A stretch of DNA of 64,000 bases from Marixanthomonas spongiae. Its GTDB lineage: Bacteria; Bacteroidota; Bacteroidia; Flavobacteriales; Flavobacteriaceae. Numbering within the stretch: position 1 is the first letter of the stretch; every line of letters begins with the position of its first letter. The DNA lies in NCBI RefSeq assembly GCF_003095375.1, contig NZ_QEHR01000003.1:186001-250000 (forward strand), read 5' to 3'. The position numbers were made by a program, and so were the translations under genes. Of the stretch, positions 34,716 to 44,800 are shown piece after piece. The notes beneath the pieces were generated by a model. It had not been told where the DNA came from, did not search any database, and worked only from the letters and a program-made list of their open reading frames with translations.

Positions 34716-37169
34716 CTATTGCAACAATCTATCAATTAACAGTCCCAGCGTGGTAAGGCCGGTACTTATCCCTATCACTTCCTGTGCAGATAATTTATTT
34801 TTATTTGTGGGCTTGGCGGGCACCAAGATGGCAGCCCCAGGCTCTAACTTTGGAAAGCTTCGGAAAAACAAAAAATGTTTGGTCGATGCAATGTCGCCAT
34901 TAGAATATACCACATACGTTTTTCCTTTTTTGGCATCTGAAGAAAATCCACCCGATTTACTGATGTAATCTTTTAATGTCATACCCTTTTCATACCGAAC
35001 CAATGAAGGTACCAACACTTCCCCTTCCACCTTTACGGTCTCTTTGGTAGAAGGAATGACCAACTTATCCCCGTTTTTAAGTACCAAATTATGTTTAGAG
35101 CTCGTATCTTCGATAATTTTTTGAAGGTCGATCCCCACCCTAAACTCTTTTCGATTTTTAAGGATTCTATCTTCTGTTTCTATACTATCATTTTTTCCGG
35201 TTACCTCTTCTTTTTCTATCAACCCCTCGAAAGTATCTTGTTGTAGTTCTTCTTTATAGAAGGGGTTTTTCCGTATCAGCGTTGCACCCTCCACAAAGGC
35301 ATACTGGGTGACACCCCCTGCCTCTTGTAACAGGTCGGAAATTCTTTCATTCTTTTTTTCAATGGTATAATTTCCGGGGTAATTGGCCTCGCCCGAAACC
35401 GAAACCCGTATTTGTTCCGCAAAGCCTTTTAAATACCGTACCGAAACCCGGTCGTTGGGCTGTAATTTAAAGTTGGAACCATCCTCTAAGGTAAGTTTCC
35501 CGTTAGCCGAAACCTTAAAGTTTTTGCTCAATGTTTCATAGGAGTCGTCGTCAACGCGCCTGTAAATGTCAATTTTGTTAACATTGGCACCATCGCTAAA
35601 GCCGCCGCCCAGCAGCACTAAGTCCTCTACGGTCATGTTTTCCACAAAAGGAATGGTAACGGGCGCATTTACCGCGCCGTCTATGGTTAAGGTATAGTTT
35701 TCAGACAGATCGTATTTATTGAACACCCGAACTTTATCATCGGGTTTTAAGACGATGGTTTTATTTCCTTTTAAAACCTCAGAAACTGAAAAAGGGGTTA
35801 CGGTCTCTGTTACACCATCTTCGGTACTAAAAAGCAAGCCTCTTTTCAAAAATGCGCTTTCAGTAACGCCTGCAGCTTTTGCTATCAATTCCTTCACGGT
35901 TAGCCCCGGGGTAAACTCGTAATTTCCAGGACGGTAAACAGCCCCTTCAATGCTTATCCTGTTTTCAAATTTATCGATTATTGTATTTACCGTTAACACA
36001 TCACCATCCTGTAGTGGCGTTTCAGATTCTTGGTTCACCAAAATCTCCTTGACCATTTTGCGGTCGCCTTCAATACGTTCCAGCCCCACGCGACCTTTAT
36101 AAGCATTGGACGTAAATCCGCCGGTAAAACGCAGCAGATCAGTAAGGGTCTCTCCCGCTTCGAGCTCATAAACACCCGCTCGTTTAATGCCTCCATTTAT
36201 TGTCACCCTTGAAATATATGGCGAAATAATCAGCACGTCTTGATCTTGTAAGGTTTTGTTTCCTTCTTGAGAGCCGTTTATCAAATAGTCGTACACATCA
36301 AAATAGGTTACCTCATCGCCATTCCGTACCAATTTTATTTTCCGGAACGTCCCTTGTTTAGTTGGGCCGCCCGAGGCATACAAGGCGTTTAAAACTGTTG
36401 ATAAAGCACTTAAGGAGTATGTTCCCGGTACTTTCACCTCGCCGATAATATTGACTTGAACAGTCCTCACATTGACCAACGAAATGCTTAAAAACACTTT
36501 ATACGGGCTATTGCTTGAAGCATTGATGCCCGAATAAATGCGTTTTAGCTTGCTTTTTAATTTAGCTGATGCCTCTTTCATAGTAAGCCCACTGACGTAA
36601 ACCGGACCAATGTTGGAGATGCGCACCGCTCCTTCCCTATCCACTTCTACGTTATAGGTGTTTTCCGCAGCGCCCCAAAGATTGATGACCAGCTCGTCGC
36701 CAGGTCCCAGTTCATAATTGGCTGGGGTAGCAAGGTTCATGTTAGGGGCAAAGGAAATGTTCTGGTTATTGAAAAAATCGTACCCGAAAAGCGGGTCTTT
36801 CGCTACACCATCGGTAATCTCGGTACCGGAAAAGCCAATGGTATTCCCCTTTTCAATATTCAAGGAGCTATCTATTTGTTTTCCTTCCAATGAAGATGCC
36901 GAAGTCCCCATTTCGTTTAAGCGGCGTTCCAGTTTGGCTATTTTGGAGGGCGCGACGCCCTTTGTCACGGCAATGGCCTTTAACTGCGCCATGGTGTAGC
37001 CCTGCGCTTTAGCTCGTTGCCAGTAGGCCTGAATTTGTTCATCGGTAAGATTGTCCACATCGGTTTTTAGAATTGAGGACAAATTGACTGTTTGAGCCAT
37101 TACAGGACTGGAAACCAAACACAACACCAATAAAATCAATGAAATGGTTTGCTTTAGGGTTTCATTCAT
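34716..37169 (-). CDS. Large SLBB-domain polysaccharide export protein
   Basis: An 817-residue outer-membrane or periplasmic export protein. It has a signal peptide (hydrophobic residues about 8-22, cleavage after PVMAQ), a charged helical N-terminal region, a polysaccharide export domain (YELGPGDELVINLWG, about residues 150-230) and about six SLBB-type repeats seen as recurrent patterns such as GEVKVPGTYSL, GAVYRPGNYEF, GAVNAPVTIPF, GEANYPGNYTI and GEVLVPSLVRY. A hydrophobic C-terminal segment is present. It is about three times the size of the Wza-like lipoprotein at 14,599. First gene of the minus-strand operon. Confidence 0.92.
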   Translation of the reverse strand: MNETLKQTISLILLVLCLVSSPVMAQTVNLSSILKTDVDNLTDEQIQAYWQRAKAQGYTMAQLKAIAVTKGVAPSKIAKLERRLNEMGTSASSLEGKQIDSSLNIEKGNTIGFSGTEITDGVAKDPLFGYDFFNNQNISFAPNMNLATPANYELGPGDELVINLWGAAENTYNVEVDREGAVRISNIGPVYVSGLTMKEASAKLKSKLKRIYSGINASSNSPYKVFLSISLVNVRTVQVNIIGEVKVPGTYSLSALSTVLNALYASGGPTKQGTFRKIKLVRNGDEVTYFDVYDYLINGSQEGNKTLQDQDVLIISPYISRVTINGGIKRAGVYELEAGETLTDLLRFTGGFTSNAYKGRVGLERIEGDRKMVKEILVNQESETPLQDGDVLTVNTIIDKFENRISIEGAVYRPGNYEFTPGLTVKELIAKAAGVTESAFLKRGLLFSTEDGVTETVTPFSVSEVLKGNKTIVLKPDDKVRVFNKYDLSENYTLTIDGAVNAPVTIPFVENMTVEDLVLLGGGFSDGANVNKIDIYRRVDDDSYETLSKNFKVSANGKLTLEDGSNFKLQPNDRVSVRYLKGFAEQIRVSVSGEANYPGNYTIEKKNERISDLLQEAGGVTQYAFVEGATLIRKNPFYKEELQQDTFEGLIEKEEVTGKNDSIETEDRILKNRKEFRVGIDLQKIIEDTSSKHNLVLKNGDKLVIPSTKETVKVEGEVLVPSLVRYEKGMTLKDYISKSGGFSSDAKKGKTYVVYSNGDIASTKHFLFFRSFPKLEPGAAILVPAKPTNKNKLSAQEVIGISTGLTTLGLLIDRLLQ

Positions 37170-37219
37170 TTTAAATTGAATTGTATAGAAGAAAATTAGT
37201 GCTGCTTTTATTGAACGCG

Positions 37220-37227
37220 CAAATATA
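37220..37227 (-). promoter_or_regulatory. -7 promoter box for the sulfation/export operon
   Basis: The minus strand reads TATATTTG followed by C, 50 bases before the ATG of the SLBB export gene. It is the likely promoter for the run SLBB-wzz-cysQ-DUF2061-cysC-cysD. The -33 element is unclear. Confidence 0.5.
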
Positions 37228-37326
37228 ACAATTCTTTATAGAGATTATTGTTTTTATTCCTTTAAATAGAATAGGGCCAACACCATATAAATAGACGTTA
37301 AAAAAAGACTAAACACCCCACTTTAA

Positions 37327-37357
37327 TTGGAATGACGCCCGGTACTGGTTACCTTTG
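37327..37357 (+). promoter_or_regulatory. Promoter of dps (-33 TTG, -7 TACCTTTG)
   Basis: TTG at 37327-37329 and TACCTTTG at 37350-37357, 20 bases apart, fit the Bacteroidetes consensus. The leader before ATG 37382 would be about 20 bases. Confidence 0.65.
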
Positions 37358-37381
37358 TTAAAACGAAAAAAAACACACACT

Positions 37382-37873
37382 ATGAGCTATTTGAACTTAG
37401 ACAAAGAAAAAATAAACGCAACAGCCAAAGAATTGAACGTGCTGTTGGCAGATTATCATCTGTACTATCAAAAATTACGGAATTTCCACTGGAACATTGT
37501 AGGGAGAAACTTTTTTGACCTTCATGAGAAATTCGAGGAAATGTACGATGATGCCAAACTGAAAGTAGATGAAATCGCGGAGCGTATCCTTACCCTTCGA
37601 TTTCAACCAGTAAGCAACTATACCGATTATTTAGAGATGTCCAATTTAAAAGAATCGCCATCCCGAACTGATGATACCAAGATGGTCAAAATCCTTTTAG
37701 AAGATCACGGCAAGATATTAAATCAAATGCGGGCTGTAATTGACAAGGCCGAAAAGGCTGGCGACGAAGGAACTATTGATATGGTTGGTGGCTATATTGG
37801 GGATATCGAAAAAATAAGTTGGATGCTGGATGCTTGGTCTATGAAAGCAAGCGATAACCATCCAAAAGCTTAA
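37382..37873 (+). CDS. dps: Dps-family DNA starvation/ferritin-like protein
   Basis: A 163-residue ferritin-like protein that stores iron and protects DNA from peroxide as a dodecamer. The inter-subunit ferroxidase site is visible in NFHWNIVGRNFFDLHEKFEEMYDD followed by KVDEIAERIL, with the His, Asp and Glu ligands. ATG 37382 is chosen because the upstream in-frame TTG at 37355 lies inside the promoter box. It is a single-gene unit with its own promoter and terminator, and unrelated in function to the polysaccharide operon that diverges from it. Confidence 0.94.
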   Translation: MSYLNLDKEKINATAKELNVLLADYHLYYQKLRNFHWNIVGRNFFDLHEKFEEMYDDAKLKVDEIAERILTLRFQPVSNYTDYLEMSNLKESPSRTDDTKMVKILLEDHGKILNQMRAVIDKAEKAGDEGTIDMVGGYIGDIEKISWMLDAWSMKASDNHPKA

Positions 37874-37899
37874 TACCAACAATTCATTTTTTGAATAAG

Positions 37900-37929
37900 A
37901 AAGACTGCCGGAAAGGGCAGTCTTTTTTT
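37900..37929 (+). terminator. Rho-independent terminator after dps
   Basis: AAGACTGCC (37901-37909) pairs with GGCAGTCTT (37916-37924) around a 6-base loop and runs into seven T. The stem is perfect. Confidence 0.9.
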
Positions 37930-38143
37930 ATAGTGGGCCCTTCGGTTCCGCTCAGGAACCTTTCTGGGAGAAAATTTTGGTTTATGGCAAAAAGATTCTT
38001 CTGTAAAAAATTTATAAATTCAATGCAACAGACAGAAAAGACAGCCCATTGTTTAAATAAACAGAATGCTTGTTGAGCGCCCAACGGTCGCATAAAATTA
38101 GAAATTGATCGTTAAGCGGAGCCGTAGGGATGATTGATTCTTA

Positions 38144-41100
38144 TTAAAAATCAAACCCTAAGCCAAAGACAAAACGGGCGCCTTCAGTTGAGGTAAAGTA
38201 ACCTGCGGAGCCGCTTAAGCCACCGCTTCCATTTATCCAAAGCCCGCCCCCATAAGCGTTATGCCATTTTTCCGAATCGAAATCAGGGGTCCACACCCGG
38301 CCCAAATCGGCACCTGTGTACAGGCCAATTTGTATAGGGATTAGGCCCAGTTTAAATTCATTGAAACTGTACCGTAGGTCGGCACTGCCTACCAATGCCG
38401 ATTTCCCGCTGAACCGTTCTTCCCGGAATCCACGGAGCCCCGTGTTTCCGCCTAATTGTACGGCTTGATAAAATTCAAATTGATTTCCAAAATTGAACTT
38501 AGCTCGTATGTTAGTCTTTAACACCCATTTTTTGTTGGTGGTCAGGCTGTTGTAAAAGCCTAATCGTGTTTTCAGAAAGCCGAACACCCGTTTTAAGTTG
38601 TTTACATTACCCGTAACTCCAGTGTTAAGATCGAACATCATCCCTATGGTGGGGTTTCTAGGGTCATCAAAACTGCGGTAATTGTAAATACCTTCCAGCG
38701 TTCCAAAGTAATCAAACGTACTTTTTTCGGTCACCCTGTTTATGTTGACCGGTCCAGGAATGGAACTGTTGATGCTTATCGCTTCAAATTTTCCTTGCAG
38801 TTTATAGAAACTACCGAAATTTGAATTGCGCAACAATCCCGCCCTCGCCATGAGCGTTTGTAGTTGTACCCGGCTATAATCTTTCCCCAATTCATCTTCT
38901 AGATTCTTGCTCTCATTTCCATATCCAAAGTAATTGACCACATATTTCGGGTTGGTGAAACGGGCTCCAAGACTCAAGTTGAGATCATTTTTAATATTCG
39001 CTATTTCGCCTTCATATTTCAGTTCAAAACTTTCTGTATCAAAAAAATAGGCTGCGTTGATGTTGTGCCTTTCTGAAAAAGGGTTGCGCTGAAAGCTGCT
39101 TACTTGATAAACGTATTGCAGGCCGGTCCTGAAACCGTCGTCCGGATTAAAGCCCAATGCCGCGGCGTATCCGTGCTCTCTTTGTATATTTTTACGGTAG
39201 TCGTAAGTGTTTAGCCCATAAACATTTGTCATCCGTAGGTTGCCTCCATTTTTTACTGCTACGGTATTGATCTTATCTTCATGATCATAAACCTTAACCC
39301 GTTTTCCTTCAATCAAGCGATAGGTATCGTTGCCGTGGCCGCCTATTAACCGAACGAATATTGGGTTGTTCCCTGTTCCGGTCACTTCAAAAATATCTTC
39401 GTTGTCCAAGCCATATATCCAAATTTCATTGGTTTCAGAAGCTAAAAAAGTACGGTCTGCCACCAGCATTCCCCTATCTTTCGACGGAAAATTGTAGGTA
39501 CGAACATTTGTCCTGCCATCTGCCAACCTGGTTATTTGAAAAAAGTCCCGTTTATTGGTCCCCTCGATGGTCTGTAATTTTGCCAGGTACGAATAATAAC
39601 GGTCTGCGATATCTACCAGATTATCCCTGCGTCCTTTTAAGGCTGCGCGTATATTTTGCAGGGATTCGTTTTTTACGGCATCTGGAACGGTTGAAAAAGC
39701 TGCTTCTATAATGGAGTCTGAAACTGCCTGTTGCAAAAACTGCGCTTGGGCAAGCCAATTTTTTCGGGTAGAACGCTTTAAGAGGGCCCGGTCCATAATA
39801 ACGCCTTCTTCATTAAACCATCGCAGGTCGTTCAGGTTTTCATCATATACCTGTTTTTGATAGCTCGATCCGAAGAGCGATCGGGCTAAATCGAACACAT
39901 CGCCTTCAAAACTGGAAAAGGCATCGTCCCTGTTTATAGGGATGGGCACATATACGTTCAAGCTGTCCTGGTTGTAATATTCGGCCCATCGCCAATGGCC
40001 AGGCTCCCGATCCCAATCGCCTACCAGCATATCAAACAGCCGGGACCGGATGTAATTTTCTTCATCTACTGAAACCTCACGCCCTTTTCTGAGTTTTATT
40101 AAGATATCATCTGCAGTTTCAATATCGTCCGGATAGGCAAACAAGGATTCTCCTTTAGTGCTTTCGGCAGGTTCGGTAGCGATAAAATACAGTGCATTTC
40201 CGAAGGTTTCATTATACACCCCGAGTTGTTGCTGTTTTGGGATGTAAAATAACTCGGTGCGGTTGTGAAATATCTTTGCAGCATCTGCCAAAGTGGACAA
40301 TACTAAAGGCACATAAGGGTGTGTTGCTGTGTAAAAAGCGGTACCAAAAGACGTATTAGGGGTTACATTCAGGTCTGTTTCGGTTGCTTGCGGCGACTCG
40401 GTGCCTTCTTCAAAAACTACTTTGGTCGTAACGTCCAGCGCATTTTTTTTCAAGGCCCGCATGCGGTACCTATTCCCTGTTTTATCTTCTAAAATCAAGG
40501 CATCATACTCCTCATCCCCCGTTTTCCTAACCACGTGCAAGCCACCATAAAGCGTATCCAACGATGCCGTTTTTGCTGTTACTTTTTTGGTGTATGCGTC
40601 TTCATACTTAGCGCCCCAAACTGTTTGAAAGAATAAGGCTTCGGCAATGCTATCGCGTTTATAAATAGCGGCCGTGGTTGTTTGGGGGTAATCATTTGGC
40701 AATACCGATGCCGGATAAGTTTGGTTGGGTGGAAAGATTTCTTTCTGAAACAATAAAATAGGCTCATTTTCCTGTGTTCCGCCATAGTACCTTACGAAGG
40801 ACGAACCATCTTCAAATACATCAAATACTGCAAAACCCTGACCGCCGTAACTGAACAGCCCATCTTTGCCAATAGCTGCATACGAACTCTTGGCCCCAGA
40901 CCCTGATAGAATTTGCACCAAGCCCTCTTTTTCTATATGCTGAAGCGTATGCTCATGACCTGAAGCGAAAACCACGCGACCGTGTTTTTGGGCCAAGGGC
41001 GCCAAGCGGTTCATCAATTTATTGTAAAGTTCGTTATAGCGGTCTTGTACCGAAACCCCGCCTTGCGACCGTATTTGTACCACCAAGGACGATAATATGG

Positions 41101-41860
41101 GCAACGGGAAATTGCTTTGGGTAGGGTACAAATGTTTTTGCAAGGCAAAATAACCACCGTGGGTGCCATTGGTGAACATGGGATGGTGCATGGCAAAAAC
41201 CACTGTTTTGTTTTTGTTTTTTTCGAGTTCGTTGGCTATTTCAATAAAAAACTTTTCCCGGGTTTTAATTTCGCAGTTTAGATTGATGTTGGGATCGGTA
41301 TTCCAGTCTTCAAGATACCACTGGCTATCGATAACGATCAACTGTACATCGGGAGAGACCGAAAAGCTCTTCAAGGCACACCCTCCGGTAGGTTGAAAAG
41401 CGTTGGGCGCCACATTTTCCTGTACATATTTTGCTTCCCGCTTAACGCCTGGCACCCCATCAAAATACCATTCATGATTGCCAGGGATAAAATAGGTTTG
41501 CCCTTTAAACCCTTCTAAAGATTTGAATTGGGCGTTCATATAGTGTTCGCTGTGTACCCGTTCGGGATGGCCTTTTGGGGGCATGCCGTCGTCATAGATG
41601 TTATCACCCAAAAAAATAGCATGATCACTGGGGTTTGTGGGATGGTCTTTAAGGTAATTTTTAAAAATGGTAAGTCCATCGCTCATGCCATTGGGCGGCG
41701 AAATGCCTGCATCGCCCACAAGGTAAAACGTGCGCGCTATCTTTTTTTCTGAAGGGAACGACTGTTCTGCATCAGGGTTTTTGTACTGGGGTTCGTAGGT
41801 GGCACACCCAGTTATCGCCATAATGAAACCAATAAAAAGAATAGTCGTTTTAAGTTGCAT
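38144..41860 (-). CDS. Lipoprotein: metallophosphoesterase fused to outer-membrane surface-antigen barrel (intact site)
   Basis: A 1238-residue envelope protein. The lipoprotein signal has Cys at residue 19 (ITGC). The calcineurin-like phosphoesterase domain (about 45-310) has all ligand motifs: GDAG (D50), GDN (85-87), GNHE (127-130), HH (225-226) and GHEH (301-304). A conserved middle region holds GDWDRE near residue 615, a single RTX-like GGHGNDTYR stretch, and then a C-terminal BamA/surface-antigen-like barrel ending in FGLGFDF. Surface display of a phosphatase is a reasonable inference; the substrate is unknown. Its start is 17 bases after the stop of the paralogue at 41,878, so they form an operon. 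Confidence 0.87.
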   Translation of the reverse strand: MQLKTTILFIGFIMAITGCATYEPQYKNPDAEQSFPSEKKIARTFYLVGDAGISPPNGMSDGLTIFKNYLKDHPTNPSDHAIFLGDNIYDDGMPPKGHPERVHSEHYMNAQFKSLEGFKGQTYFIPGNHEWYFDGVPGVKREAKYVQENVAPNAFQPTGGCALKSFSVSPDVQLIVIDSQWYLEDWNTDPNINLNCEIKTREKFFIEIANELEKNKNKTVVFAMHHPMFTNGTHGGYFALQKHLYPTQSNFPLPILSSLVVQIRSQGGVSVQDRYNELYNKLMNRLAPLAQKHGRVVFASGHEHTLQHIEKEGLVQILSGSGAKSSYAAIGKDGLFSYGGQGFAVFDVFEDGSSFVRYYGGTQENEPILLFQKEIFPPNQTYPASVLPNDYPQTTTAAIYKRDSIAEALFFQTVWGAKYEDAYTKKVTAKTASLDTLYGGLHVVRKTGDEEYDALILEDKTGNRYRMRALKKNALDVTTKVVFEEGTESPQATETDLNVTPNTSFGTAFYTATHPYVPLVLSTLADAAKIFHNRTELFYIPKQQQLGVYNETFGNALYFIATEPAESTKGESLFAYPDDIETADDILIKLRKGREVSVDEENYIRSRLFDMLVGDWDREPGHWRWAEYYNQDSLNVYVPIPINRDDAFSSFEGDVFDLARSLFGSSYQKQVYDENLNDLRWFNEEGVIMDRALLKRSTRKNWLAQAQFLQQAVSDSIIEAAFSTVPDAVKNESLQNIRAALKGRRDNLVDIADRYYSYLAKLQTIEGTNKRDFFQITRLADGRTNVRTYNFPSKDRGMLVADRTFLASETNEIWIYGLDNEDIFEVTGTGNNPIFVRLIGGHGNDTYRLIEGKRVKVYDHEDKINTVAVKNGGNLRMTNVYGLNTYDYRKNIQREHGYAAALGFNPDDGFRTGLQYVYQVSSFQRNPFSERHNINAAYFFDTESFELKYEGEIANIKNDLNLSLGARFTNPKYVVNYFGYGNESKNLEDELGKDYSRVQLQTLMARAGLLRNSNFGSFYKLQGKFEAISINSSIPGPVNINRVTEKSTFDYFGTLEGIYNYRSFDDPRNPTIGMMFDLNTGVTGNVNNLKRVFGFLKTRLGFYNSLTTNKKWVLKTNIRAKFNFGNQFEFYQAVQLGGNTGLRGFREERFSGKSALVGSADLRYSFNEFKLGLIPIQIGLYTGADLGRVWTPDFDSEKWHNAYGGGLWINGSGGLSGSAGYFTSTEGARFVFGLGFDF

Positions 41861-41877
41861 AAATACTCATAACATTT

Positions 41878-44800
41878 TTACATTGAAAAAGCCACTTTAA
41901 AAGAAAACTGTACGCCTTCATCTCCCGTAAAGATGTTTACCGTACCGCTCAACAAATCGGCAGCATTGATCCAAAATCCTCCGCCATAACTATCATGCCA
42001 AACATTGGACGTATCGTTTGGTATCCAGACCCTTCCTATATCATATCCGCCAAATACCCCTATCTGCAATGGGGTCACGGCAGTGTTGAAACTGTTAAAG
42101 CTGTAGCGCAAATCGGCACCGCCGGCCAATGCACTACGGCCGGTAAAGCGATCCCGACGGTAACCGCGAAGCCCATAATCCCTTCCTAATTGTGCACCTT
42201 GGTAAAACTCAAAATTATTGCCTATGTTAAAATGCCCAAACGCTTTGGTGTTCAACACCAGTTTTTTGTTGTTCGTCAAGGCATTGTAAAACCCTAGCTT
42301 GGGTGTTAAATACCCAAACACACGATCGCTATCATCCAGATTTTGTGTTCCGCCTGCGGTTAAACTGGCCAACATCCCTCTTTTAGGATTGGCTTTGTTA
42401 TCGTAACTTTCATAGGTGTAAGTTCCTTCGGCAGACGCAAAATATTTTCGCTGGTCAGCATCGGGATACCCAATATCTGATATAAATCGGTCGTTTGTAC
42501 CTTCTACTTCCACCCCTTCAAATTTTGCTTTAAACGTGAAGGTGCTTCCGTAGCGGCCGTCTTTTTTTATGCCCAAAGCGCCACCGTAGCTTCCTATGCG
42601 TACCCTGTTGTAGTCTTTACCCAGATCATCGTCAAAATTTTCGGTTTCATTTCCGAAGCCAAAAAAGTTTTCAGAAAAATTAGGGCTGCGGTAATGGCCT
42701 TCCGCCAGAAAATTCCAGTCTCCAAAAATATTGGCAAACTCCCCACTGTAATTTATATCGAAACTTTTGGTAGCAAAATAATATCCTGCTTTTATGCTGT
42801 GTTTTTGTTTAAATGGGTTTTCCTGAAAGCCGTGAACGGTAAACGTATCGGTAAGTCCCAGTAAAAACCCATCATCTGCGTTATACCCGAAAGCAGGCAA
42901 CAACAGGTTGGTGGTTTTGTTTTCCTTGATGTAATTATAGGTGTTAAAGTTATAGTTATTAGTGATCCTGAAAGCCGCGCCCCCTTTATTTTTAATGGTG
43001 TTTTTCTTGGCTTTTTGATCGTACACCTTTATCCTGCTCCCGTTTTCAATATCGTAGGTATCGTGATTTTGGCCACCTATAATCCTTATGAAAATGGGAC
43101 GTTCGCCTTTGCCTTTAACTTTAAACAGATCGTCATCGTCCAAGCCGTAAATCCACAACTCTTTAGTGTCATCCTTGGCGTATGTTCGGTCGATAATTAG
43201 GTCTGCCTTATCGCCGCCTTTATTGCGGTAGGCCTTTACATTGGTCTTGCCATTGGGGAGGCGGGTAATTTCAAAAATATCGTCTTTATCGGTACCTGTT
43301 ATAATTTGTAGGTTGGAGAAATAATCGTAATATTCCGAAGCTATCTTTACGATATTATCGCGTCTTCCCTTTAGGTTTTCAATTATTTTTTCTGAAGTTT
43401 CATCCTGCACCGCTTTAGGAAGGTCTTTGAATGCTTGTTCAATAACAGTATCGGTTACGTTTTTCTTTATAAATTCGGCCTGTGCCAACCATTCTTCCCG
43501 GCCATAATTTTCGGCCAAAGCACGGTCCAGTTTAATACCTGCACTGTTAAACCATTTGGTATGTTTTAGCTCGGGGCCATACACCTGAAATTGGCGGGTC
43601 GCACTTATCAATGTGCGTGCAATATCCAGCAAACCGCCATCAAAATTTGCAAACACTTGGTCCCGGTCCCTAGGTATGGGCGTATAGATTTTATTGCCCT
43701 CTTCGTCTTCTTGGAGCGCAAAGCGCCATTGATCGTTGTGGCGGTCCCAATCGCCTATCAACATATCGAACAACCGTGCCCGGATGTAGGCTTTTTGGTT
43801 TATTTTGTTTTCTTCGTCATCCCTTATTTCTTCCAGCACATCATCGGTGCTTATGATATCTTCGGCATAGTCAAACAAGGGGCCGTCGTATTCTTCGTCG
43901 GGGCGTTCCACTATCATATACAGGGCATCGCCATAAGTTTCATTGAAATTGCCCAATGCCTTTTGTTTAGGGACATAGAACAATTTTGGATTGGTATGGA
44001 ATACGTTTGCGGCATCGGCCAATTTAGGGATGGCAAACGCCCCATACGGATGTGCTGCTGTGTAAAAATCGAGGATCAAATCTTCTGGCAAGGTGTTTCT
44101 GAAATCGCTCTCGATCACTTCATTTTTAAGGATTACCGTCTGCAGAAACTGTACAGCACTTTTTTTCAAGGTGCGCATATTGTAATCGTGCCCTTCTTTA
44201 TCAACTAAGCGAAGAGATACTGTTTGATGCCCTCCACCAGCTCGCTCTGCGGTCAAGCCGCCATATAGGGTGTCTAAATCTACCGTGGGCGCCATTACTT
44301 CCTTTCCATAAACGCTACGGTAATGATCGCCCCACAGGGCTTTGAAAAACCCACTTCGGTTTACCAGGCTGTCGGCATACACCTTAGATTGTACCGTTTT
44401 AGGGAACGTTTTTGGCAGTTTTGAAGTGTCGAATGTTTTTTCCGGTTGTATTATTTCTTTTTCGAATAACTTGGTAGAACTGCCATCTTTCTCCGCTTTA
44501 AAAAAGGTTACAGCTGTTGACCTGTCTTTATAGATGGTAAGTTTGGCGAAGCCTTGACCACCATACGAGAACAGACCGTTTTCATCTATAGCCGCAGCCG
44601 TGGCACCACCACCGGAACCTGCCACCACCTGTTTGGCGTGGGCACCTTCAATATACTGCAAGGACTGGTCGTGGCCCGATACCAAAACTAGGTTTTCATG
44701 GTCTTTGACCAGCACCTCGATACGGCTCATTAGCTTATGGTAGCTTTCGTTAAAGCGGTCTTGTGGCGAGATGGCGCCTTGGCTGCGAACCTGTGTGATT

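Noticed and set aside
43591-44208. 205-codon plus-strand open frame inside the metallophosphoesterase paralogue
   Set aside because: Antisense shadow of the 41,878-45,558 coding sequence; the minus-strand protein is clearly the real product.
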